DNA of 10,870 bases from an uncultured Acidimicrobiaceae bacterium (GTDB lineage Bacteria > Actinomycetota > Acidimicrobiia > Acidimicrobiales > Microtrichaceae). The translations under genes and the position numbers were made by a program. The notes under the pieces were generated by a model, which was not told where the DNA came from, searched no databases, and worked only from the letters and a program-made list of their open reading frames with translations. The DNA lies in contig CALMLJ010000430.1 in NCBI GenBank assembly GCA_937868025.1, positions 1 through 10,870 on the forward strand. The letters run 5' to 3'. Below are positions 5,850-10,870 of the stretch, in pieces; positions within the stretch are counted from its first letter, which is position 1; every line of letters begins with the position of its first letter.

Positions 5850-6461
5850 GTGGCAGCGACGACGGAACGGGCGAACGACCGCGCCAATGTCGGCGCTCGT
5901 AGCGATCGCAGCGCCGAGCTCGTCGCGGCTGCGATCGCCGTCGTGGCCGGCGGCTCCCTCGACGCGCTCGACGCTGCGTCGGTGGCTCGAGAGGCCGGAG
6001 TCTCGAAGGCCCTCGTCTACTACTACTTCCCAACCCACCTCGATCTGCAGGCCGCCGTCCTCCGGAGCGCGGCCGAGGATCTGCTGGAGGCGATCGCCCA
6101 CGCCGTCACCGCAGCGGCGCCAGCGGGAACGCCGATCACCGCGGGGCTGGACGCCGCCGTCGCGTACATCGAACGTCACCCCGCCGCCTACGTGGCCCTC
6201 GCCCGCACCGCTGGCTACCACCCCAAGCTGTCGGAGGTGTTCGAGTTCGCCCGTGACGGTGTGGTCGACCTCATGGCCACGGCGTTCGGCATCGACGAGC
6301 CGACGCAACGCCAGCGGATCGCCCTGCGCAGTTGGATCGCGCTCGCCGAGGAGGCCGTCCTGCACTGGATCGTCGCCGACCGTCCGATCGAGCGATCCGA
6401 GATCGTCGACTACTGCCGAGCGGTGGCCGAGTTCGTGGCCACCACGCCGCTCGCCCGGTGA
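5850..6461 (+). CDS. TetR/AcrR family transcriptional regulator
   Basis: 203-residue ligand-responsive repressor. The N-terminal DNA-binding part covers about residues 18-66. It holds the helix-turn-helix 'VAREAGVSKALVYYYFPTHLDL' region (45-66), with the 'YYYF' signature at 57-60 that is diagnostic of TetR proteins. Residues 70-203 form the variable all-helical ligand-binding and dimerisation domain, which does not reveal the inducer. I chose GTG at 5850 because a TACTGT box predicts transcription starting one base earlier; GTG at 5841 would add three residues (MAP). The stop overlaps nothing but lies only 4 bases before the ATG of the CoA-transferase, so the two are almost surely cotranscribed and translated together. 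The two palindromes upstream are the expected operators, giving autoregulation and control of the divergent P450. An acyl-CoA or the P450 substrate is a plausible inducer, by analogy with catabolic TetR proteins. Confidence 0.92.
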   Translation: MAATTERANDRANVGARSDRSAELVAAAIAVVAGGSLDALDAASVAREAGVSKALVYYYFPTHLDLQAAVLRSAAEDLLEAIAHAVTAAAPAGTPITAGLDAAVAYIERHPAAYVALARTAGYHPKLSEVFEFARDGVVDLMATAFGIDEPTQRQRIALRSWIALAEEAVLHWIVADRPIERSEIVDYCRAVAEFVATTPLAR

Positions 6462-6465
6462 TGCG

Positions 6466-7656
6466 ATGAGTGGACCACTGCACGACCTGCGGGTCATCGA
6501 GATGGGTCAATTGCTCGCGGGACCGTTCTGCGGCCAGCTCCTGGCGGACTTCGGTGCCGACGTGATCAAGATCGAACCGCCGGGTCAGGGCGACCCGATG
6601 CGGGAGTGGGGCCGCGAGAAGGCCGGCGGCACCTCGCTGTGGTGGCCGGTCGTGGCACGAGGCAAGCGCTCGGTCACGCTCAACCTTCGTGAGGCCGAGG
6701 GCCAGGAGATCGTTCGCCGGCTCGTCGCCGATGCCGACATCCTCATCGAGAACTTCCGACCCGGAACGCTCGAGCGGTGGGGCCTCGCCCCGAGTGACCT
6801 CATGGCGCTGAACCCGCGGCTGATCGTCGTGCGGGTGTCGGGCTACGGCCAGACCGGACCGTACGCCGACCGTCCGGGGTACGGAGCGATCGGCGAGGCG
6901 ATGGGCGGCCTCCGCGGCGTCATCGGCGAACCCGACCGGCCGCCGGCACGAGCGGGCATCTCGATCGGCGACACGCTCGCCGCCATCTTCGCCTGCGTCG
7001 GCACACTGGTGGCCCTCCACTCGCGTTCCAACACCGGCGCCGGGCAGATCGTCGACTCGGCGTTGTACGAGGCCGTTCTCGGCGTGATGGAGTCGCTGAT
7101 CCCCGAGTACACGATCGCCGGATACGTGCGGCCCCGAACCGGCTCGATCCTGCCCAACGTCGCCCCGGCGAACGCGTATCCGACTGCGGATGGCGAACAT
7201 CTGATCAGCGGGAACCAGGACACGGTGTGGCGGCGACTGGCCGTCGCGATGGGACGCCCGGAGCTCGGGGACGACGAACGGTTCGCCACCCACAATGCCC
7301 GGGGCGAACACCAGAGCGAGCTCGACGACCTCCTCGGCGACTGGACCCGGACGCTCACGTCGGCCGAACTCGAAGCCGTCCTCAACGAGCACTCGGTACC
7401 CAACGGCAAGATCTACACGGCGCCCGACATGCTGGCCGATGCGCACTTCGCCGCCCGCGAGGCGATCGTCACGATGGTGCACCCTCTGCTGGGCGACTTC
7501 CCGATGCAGAACGTCGTCCCGAAGCTGAGCGATACCCCCGGCGAGGTGCGCTGGGTCGGACCCGAGCTCGGCGAGCACACCGACGAGGTGCTCACCGAGT
7601 TGCTGGGGCTCGACGACGAGACGCGTGCCGGCCTCCGCGAGCGCGGGGTCATCTGA
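6466..7656 (+). CDS. Class III CoA-transferase (CaiB/BaiF family)
   Basis: 396-residue enzyme that moves CoA between carboxylic acids, or between an acyl-CoA and a free acid, without a ping-pong glutamyl-CoA as in class I enzymes. The family start is clear: 'LHDLRVIEMGQLLAGPFCGQLLADFGADVIKIEPP' region at 5-39, then 'DILIENFRPG' (91-100) and 'VSGYGQTGPYADRPGYG' (124-140). Asp169 in 'SIGDTLAA' aligns by position with the catalytic aspartate known from formyl-CoA transferase. The C-terminal lobe has 'HSVPNGKIYTAPDM', also typical. Length is normal (about 390-410). The ATG at 6466 is 4 bases after the TetR stop and has no Shine-Dalgarno, which suggests translational coupling. Next to a P450 and a TetR gene it probably activates an acid to its CoA ester for beta-oxidation-like breakdown. 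Racemase members of the same family (for example alpha-methylacyl-CoA racemase) remain possible, so substrate and even reaction type are open. Confidence 0.93.
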   Translation: MSGPLHDLRVIEMGQLLAGPFCGQLLADFGADVIKIEPPGQGDPMREWGREKAGGTSLWWPVVARGKRSVTLNLREAEGQEIVRRLVADADILIENFRPGTLERWGLAPSDLMALNPRLIVVRVSGYGQTGPYADRPGYGAIGEAMGGLRGVIGEPDRPPARAGISIGDTLAAIFACVGTLVALHSRSNTGAGQIVDSALYEAVLGVMESLIPEYTIAGYVRPRTGSILPNVAPANAYPTADGEHLISGNQDTVWRRLAVAMGRPELGDDERFATHNARGEHQSELDDLLGDWTRTLTSAELEAVLNEHSVPNGKIYTAPDMLADAHFAAREAIVTMVHPLLGDFPMQNVVPKLSDTPGEVRWVGPELGEHTDEVLTELLGLDDETRAGLRERGVI

Positions 7657-7686
7657 CGGCGCCGGGGCCGCTGGACGCCGCCCGGC

Positions 7687-8529
7687 TCACGCCTTGTTGC
7701 GGTACGCGCGCATCGTGAGCGGGGCGAAGACGGCGACGAGCACGGCACACGCGAGCAGCGTCTTGCCGATGTCGGTCCCGGACGCCTCGCCGTGCATGAG
7801 CCCGCGGACCGACGTGACGAGCCAGCTGATCGGGTTCACGTCGACGAACGCCTTCAGCCATCCCGGCATGGTGTCGGGACTGACGAAGATGTTGCTGGCG
7901 AACGTCAGCGGGAACAGCAGCATCATGCTCATGCCCATCACCGACTTCTCTGTGCGGAGGATCAATCCGAACATCGTCCAGATCCACGACAGGCTGAACG
8001 CGAAGACGAGCAGCAACAGGACCGACGCCACCACGCCGACGACCCCGCCGTCGGGTCGGAACCCGAGGATCAGACCCATCACGATGATGACGGTCGAAGC
8101 GATCGAATAGCGGACGGCGTCGCCGAGCAGCGGACCGACGATCGCGGACGGCCGCCACATCGGCAACGACCGGAACCGGTCGAAGATGCCCTTCTCGTGG
8201 TCGACGTTGAGCCCCACGCCGGTGTACATCGTGATGAACAGCACCGACTGGGCGAGGATGCCCGGCAGGAAGAACTGCAGGTAGGCCTTGGTCGATCCTG
8301 CGAGCGCACCACCGAACAGGTAGGTGAACATGAGCGTCATCATGATCGGGAAGATCGTGACGTCGAACAGCTGCTCCGGTACGTGCTTGATCTTGAGCAG
8401 CGCCCGCCAGCCGTGGGTGATGGAGACCGACAGGGCGTTGGGGCGCTTGGGGCGCTCTCCCGACGCGAGCGCCGAGAGGATGGAATCGACATCGGCGGGA
8501 GCAAGGTCCGGGGCGAGGGTGTCGGTCAT
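7687..8529 (-). CDS. ABC-2 type transporter permease (DrrB-like)
   Basis: 280-residue membrane subunit of an ABC exporter. A cytoplasmic N-terminus (1-50) precedes about six hydrophobic segments (near 55-75, 84-105, 140-157, 163-190, 197-216 and 255-273). The cytoplasmic loop with '[13 protein letters not shown]' (112-124) matches the coupling segment of the ABC-2/DrrB family, and '[18 protein letters not shown]' (208-225) is the usual conserved stretch before the last helix. The ATG at 8529 lies in an ATGA overlap with the stop of the upstream ATP-binding gene, and AGGAGG sits 7 bp upstream, so translation is coupled. The gene converges on the CoA-transferase with a 30-bp GC-rich gap that holds no clear terminator. 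DrrAB exporters move hydrophobic compounds such as anthracyclines or lipids; the substrate here is unknown. It may be unrelated to the P450 unit. Confidence 0.92.
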   Translation of the reverse strand: MTDTLAPDLAPADVDSILSALASGERPKRPNALSVSITHGWRALLKIKHVPEQLFDVTIFPIMMTLMFTYLFGGALAGSTKAYLQFFLPGILAQSVLFITMYTGVGLNVDHEKGIFDRFRSLPMWRPSAIVGPLLGDAVRYSIASTVIIVMGLILGFRPDGGVVGVVASVLLLLVFAFSLSWIWTMFGLILRTEKSVMGMSMMLLFPLTFASNIFVSPDTMPGWLKAFVDVNPISWLVTSVRGLMHGEASGTDIGKTLLACAVLVAVFAPLTMRAYRNKA

Positions 8530-9539
8530 GAGCGTGCCTCCTCGTTGTTGTGGGAATCGATGGGATGGTCGGGATCGGAGGACGACTCGGCCGTGTGGCC
8601 GGTGAGTGCCAGGAACACCTCGTCGAGCGTCGGCTGGCCGAAGGCGTAGGTCGCGATGTCGATGGCCGCCTGCGACAGCGCCGACAACCCGGCGGCGACC
8701 CGTTCGGCGTCGTCGACGCGCGCCGACAGCGCCGCCGGATCGGGTTCGAGCGCGACCGGGCGGTCGAGGTGGCGCTGCAGAATCGATTGCGCCTCGGGGC
8801 GGCGTTCGGGGTCGGCGACGCGGACGTGGAGGGCGCCGGCGCCGACCGAGGCCTTGAGTTCGCCGGGTGTGCCCTCGGCGATGACCTTCCCGTGGTCGAT
8901 GACCGCAATGCGCCCGGCGAGCTGGTCGGCCTCGTCGAGGTACTGGGTCGTGAGGAGGACGGTGGTGCCGGCCGCGACGAGTGCCCGCACGATGTCCCAC
9001 ACCTGGTTCCGGCTCCGAGGGTCGAGGCCGGTGGTGGGTTCGTCGAGGAACAGCAGGTCGGGGGTGACGACGATGCTCGCGGCGATGTCGAGGCGCCGTC
9101 GCATCCCCCCGGAGTAGTGCTTGGCCTGCTTGTCGGCAGCCTCGATGAGGCCGAAGGCGGTGAGCAGCTCGGTCGCCCGTGAGGTGGCGGCGGCCCCTCG
9201 ATGGCCGAGCAGCTTCGCGAGGAGCCGCAGGTTCTCCATGCCGGTCAGGTCTTCGTCGACGGAGGCGAACTGCCCGGTCAGGCTGACCATCGAGCGGACG
9301 GTGTCGGCGTCGTCGACGATGTCGTGTCCGAACACGGTCGCGCCGCCTCCGTCGGGGCGGAGCAGCGTGGCCAGCATGCGGATGACGGTGGTCTTGCCGG
9401 CCCCGTTGGGCCCGAGAACGCCGTAGACGCCACCGGTCGGGATGGTCAGGTCGAGGTCGTCGACGGCGCGTGTGTCGCCGAAGACCTTGACCAACCCGCG
9501 AGCTTCGATCGCGTGTGGTGCAGTGAGGGTGCTGGTCAT
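8526..9539 (-). CDS. ABC transporter ATP-binding protein (DrrA-like)
   Basis: 337-residue nucleotide-binding subunit driving the permease at 7687-8529. Walker [10 protein letters not shown] is at 43-51, the Q-loop glutamine at 90, the signature YSGGM at 142-146, Walker B LLFLDE at 162-167 and the D-loop GLD at 171-173. The H-loop histidine is replaced by Gln199 in '[11 protein letters not shown]', a variant I know as usual in DrrA-type exporters. Beyond residue 230 is the family's C-terminal accessory domain, closing with '[15 protein letters not shown]' (300-314), another DrrA hallmark. The last 20 residues are acidic and polar. ATG at 9539 is supported by AGGAG (9550-9546) 6 bp upstream. 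The stop overlaps the permease start by 4 bp, forming a two-gene operon. The upstream 147-bp region is shared with the divergent deacetylase gene. The transported substrate cannot be told from sequence; 'daunorubicin resistance' would be only a family label. Confidence 0.95.
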   Translation of the reverse strand: MTSTLTAPHAIEARGLVKVFGDTRAVDDLDLTIPTGGVYGVLGPNGAGKTTVIRMLATLLRPDGGGATVFGHDIVDDADTVRSMVSLTGQFASVDEDLTGMENLRLLAKLLGHRGAAATSRATELLTAFGLIEAADKQAKHYSGGMRRRLDIAASIVVTPDLLFLDEPTTGLDPRSRNQVWDIVRALVAAGTTVLLTTQYLDEADQLAGRIAVIDHGKVIAEGTPGELKASVGAGALHVRVADPERRPEAQSILQRHLDRPVALEPDPAALSARVDDAERVAAGLSALSQAAIDIATYAFGQPTLDEVFLALTGHTAESSSDPDHPIDSHNNEEARS

Positions 9540-9619
9540 GGGTCGCTCCTGTGGGACCGCGGTGCCGTCGGCTCCGAGGCTGTCAGATATGTCGACGTTC
9601 TGTCTTCCCGAAAATCATC

Positions 9620-9642
9620 GCGGGCAGCCGATCCGTGCCCGC
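9620..9642. repeat. 7-bp inverted repeat in the ABC/deacetylase intergenic region
   Basis: GCGGGCA (9620-9626) and TGCCCGC (9636-9642) are perfect inverted repeats around 9 bases. The centre lies 56 bp before the deacetylase ATG and 92 bp before the ABC ATG. It could be an operator or a leader hairpin of the ABC mRNA; nothing in the sequence decides. The rest of the 147-bp gap holds only the candidate -10 box and the ABC ribosome-binding site. Confidence 0.35.
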
Positions 9643-9672
9643 CCGTGCGGTGTGAGTGACCGTGTACCCACG

Positions 9673-9678
9673 TAGAGT
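9673..9678 (+). promoter_or_regulatory. Candidate -10 box TAGAGT of the deacetylase gene
   Basis: TAGAGT predicts +1 at about 9685, two bases before the ATG at 9687, again suggesting a leaderless mRNA. No Shine-Dalgarno precedes this ATG. A -35 box is not convincing. Confidence 0.45.
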
Positions 9679-9686
9679 GTCCGGCG

Positions 9687-10655
9687 ATGCAGTGGCGGAC
9701 GAACACCCTTCGAGAGCGACGGAAGCGTCGCGTCGCGCTCGTTGCGCTCAGTGCGTGCGCACTGCTCGCAGCGTCCTGTGGCGACGATCCCGGCAACATC
9801 TCGATCGGCCCCCGTGCCACGACGTCGGTCGCCGAGACCACAACGACCACCGTTGCCGAGACGACGACCGCGCCCCCGGAGTCGACCACCGCAGCACCGG
9901 AGACGACGACAGCGCAGTCGATCGTTCCCGCCACCGTCGCCCCGCCCCTCCCCGGCGACCATCAGGGCGAGGGCGACACGGCCGCCGGCCCACGGCCCGA
10001 GGTCGTCCGCCCGCCCGCCGCGTGGATCGGGTTCGGGCAACCCCAACCCGGTTCGATGTTCGAGAACCTCCACGAGGACCACGCACTCGACGGCAAGGGC
10101 AAGTTCGTGGCGTTCACCTTCGACGACGGTCCCTCGCAGTACACGAAGCCGATCTTCGACATCCTCAAGTTTATGGGGGTGCAGGCGACGTTCTTCCAGA
10201 TCTCCCGGCAGTCCCTGGCGAACCAGGACCAGGTCAAGGAGATGCTGGCCGCCGGGATGCACATCGGCTCCCACACCATCAACCATCCCCACCTGGCCGA
10301 GATCCCGCCCGACCAGCAGCAGGCCGAGGTACTCGGCTCCATCGACCAGATGAACGCGGCCTATGGGGCCGGCACGGTCAAGTGCTTCCGCCCGCCCTAC
10401 GCGCAGTACGACCAGCACGTCCTCGACCTGGTGAACCAGCGGGGCGCTGCTACCGCGATGTGGTCCCTCGACACGCTCGACTGGAAGAAGCCGGCGTGGC
10501 AGTCACTCGTCACCCGCGTCGTCGACGGTGCCCAGGATCGGAACGTGCTGCTGTTCCACGACGGGGGCGGCGACCGCACCCAGACGATCCTCGCCCTGCC
10601 CTGGATCATCCAGGGCCTCCGGGACAAGGGGTTCCAGTTCATCCCCGTTTGCTGA
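9687..10655 (+). CDS. Secreted polysaccharide deacetylase (NodB-fold, carbohydrate esterase 4), probably lipid-anchored
   Basis: 322-residue extracytoplasmic enzyme predicted to remove N- or O-acetyl groups from a surface glycan such as peptidoglycan or an exopolysaccharide. Residues 1-31 are a signal peptide with a basic head (RERRKRR) and a hydrophobic core; 'LAASC' at 27-31 reads as a slightly weak lipobox, with Cys31 as anchor. Residues 44-86 are a Thr/Pro/Ala-rich linker. The NodB domain (about 138-322) has all its motifs: TFDDGP at 144-149 (D146 catalytic base, D147 metal ligand), HTINH at 196-200 (H196 and H200 metal ligands), RPPY at 235-238, 'SLDTLDW' at 260-266, and 'LLFHDG' at 288-293 with H291 as likely catalytic acid. 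All catalytic residues are present. ATG at 9687 is chosen because the signal peptide starts there. It stands alone and is followed by tRNA-Thr. The exact substrate is not visible. Confidence 0.92.
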   Translation: MQWRTNTLRERRKRRVALVALSACALLAASCGDDPGNISIGPRATTSVAETTTTTVAETTTAPPESTTAAPETTTAQSIVPATVAPPLPGDHQGEGDTAAGPRPEVVRPPAAWIGFGQPQPGSMFENLHEDHALDGKGKFVAFTFDDGPSQYTKPIFDILKFMGVQATFFQISRQSLANQDQVKEMLAAGMHIGSHTINHPHLAEIPPDQQQAEVLGSIDQMNAAYGAGTVKCFRPPYAQYDQHVLDLVNQRGAATAMWSLDTLDWKKPAWQSLVTRVVDGAQDRNVLLFHDGGGDRTQTILALPWIIQGLRDKGFQFIPVC

Positions 10656-10686
10656 ATCGGTTGGCCGCAGCGGGGGTGTTCGCTGG

Positions 10687-10692
10687 TAGATT
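10687..10692 (+). promoter_or_regulatory. Candidate -10 box TAGATT for the tRNA gene
   Basis: TAGATT would place +1 near 10699, five bases before the mature tRNA. TTGGCC at 10661-10666 resembles a -35 box, but the 20-bp spacer is long. Read-through from the deacetylase gene is the alternative. Confidence 0.4.
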
Positions 10693-10703
10693 CTCCCTCT
10701 CAA

Positions 10704-10776
10704 GCCCGGGTAGCTCAGACGGCAGAGCAATTCACTCGTAATGAATAGGTCAGGAGTTCGATTCTCCTCTCGGGCT
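10704..10776 (+). tRNA. tRNA-Thr (anticodon CGT)
   Basis: A full cloverleaf can be drawn over 73 bases. The acceptor stem GCCCGGG pairs with CTCGGGC at 10769-10775, with one G-U pair. The D stem is GCTC/GAGC and the anticodon stem ATTCA/TGAAT. The loop CTCGTAA puts CGT at 10737-10739. The T stem is AGGAG/CTCCT around TTCGATT. CGT decodes ACG, threonine. The discriminator base is T at 10776 and CCA is not encoded, so it must be added after transcription. The G1-C72 and C2-G71 pairs agree with known ThrRS identity elements. Confidence 0.95.
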
Positions 10777-10780
10777 CACG

Positions 10781-10803
10781 AACCCCCGCCATGGCGGGGG
10801 TTT
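10781..10803 (+). terminator. Intrinsic terminator after tRNA-Thr
   Basis: AACCCCCGCC (10781-10790) and GGCGGGGGTT (10793-10802) form a very stable GC hairpin with CATG as effective loop, starting 4 bases after the tRNA. The following T-run is short (TTT, then CGTCGTT), which is usual in high-GC actinobacteria. The remaining 67 bases to the window end show no feature I can support. Confidence 0.8.
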
Positions 10804-10870
10804 CGTCGTTCTGAGGCTGGACCGACTGCTGGGCTCCGGCCCGCCAGCGCTCTGGCCGTGGCAGCCTGAG

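Noticed and set aside
6271..7578. 435-codon minus-strand open frame antisense to the CoA-transferase
   Set aside because: It is an Arg/Asp/Gly-rich shadow of a well-supported gene, with no family motif and no ribosome-binding site that I can see.
7792..8649. 285-codon plus-strand open frame antisense to the ABC permease
   Set aside because: The product is rich in His, Asp, Arg and Gln with no hydrophobic core, as expected for the complement of a membrane-protein gene.
9487..9496. TTGACCAACC, resembling a half-site of the TetR operator
   Set aside because: It has no inverted partner and lies inside the coding sequence for the N-terminus of the ABC ATPase (V-K-V-F). A single half-site is expected by chance.
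9816..9944. Repetitive ACGAC/ACCAC tracts that look like short DNA repeats
   Set aside because: They encode the Thr/Pro/Ala-rich linker of the deacetylase. The repetition is explained by the protein sequence and is not regular enough for a repeat array.
10704..10803. tRNA 3' end as an integration (att) site for a mobile element
   Set aside because: No integrase gene and no second copy of the tRNA 3' end occur in the window, and an ordinary terminator follows directly.

Overview
The window is high-GC actinobacterial DNA. It shows third-position G/C bias, TANNNT-type -10 boxes placed so that transcripts would begin at or next to the start codon, an actinobacterial-style HolB C-terminus, and Asp/Thr-rich secreted lipoproteins with 'TTT'-rich linkers. 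I infer a free-living actinobacterium, perhaps Acidimicrobiia (Ilumatobacter-like); that placement is a guess from style, not from a marker gene. Coding density is very high and no gap exceeds 150 bp.

Layout: (1) 1-684, the C-terminal part of holB (DNA polymerase III delta'), meets a convergent zinc-ribbon metallopeptidase (695-1810, minus). (2) An orphan OmpR-type response regulator with a degenerate receiver (1910-2551, plus) diverges from the peptidase and converges on an unrecognised helical, Pro/Gly-rich protein (2560-3195, minus). (3) Divergent from that lies a lipoprotein with an internal duplication (3333-4592, plus), converging on a cytochrome P450. (4) P450 (4601-5800, minus), TetR regulator (5850-6461, plus) and a class III CoA-transferase (6466-7656, plus) form one divergent unit. 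(5) A DrrAB-type ABC exporter (8526-9539 and 7687-8529, minus) is read as an operon with a 4-bp overlap. (6) A lipid-anchored polysaccharide deacetylase (9687-10655, plus) is followed by tRNA-Thr(CGT) and an intrinsic terminator.

The most informative part is the P450/TetR intergenic region. Two near-identical 15-bp perfect palindromes (TTGACC-N3-GGTCAA) sit 28 bp apart. One covers the P450 start codon. The other contains the -35 box of a well-formed P450 promoter (TTGACC-17 bp-TACGTT) whose predicted +1 is exactly the A of the P450 ATG. This reads as a TetR-controlled divergent switch: the regulator and a CoA-transferase on one side, a hydroxylase on the other, probably for uptake or catabolism of a hydrophobic acid or a compound oxidised to one. 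The inducer is unknown.

The remaining genes look like housekeeping or envelope functions. I see no phage, IS element, CRISPR array, toxin-antitoxin pair or clear defence system, and I do not claim a wholly new system here. The regulatory architecture, the degenerate receiver, the duplicated lipoprotein and the unrecognised protein are the points that deserve follow-up.
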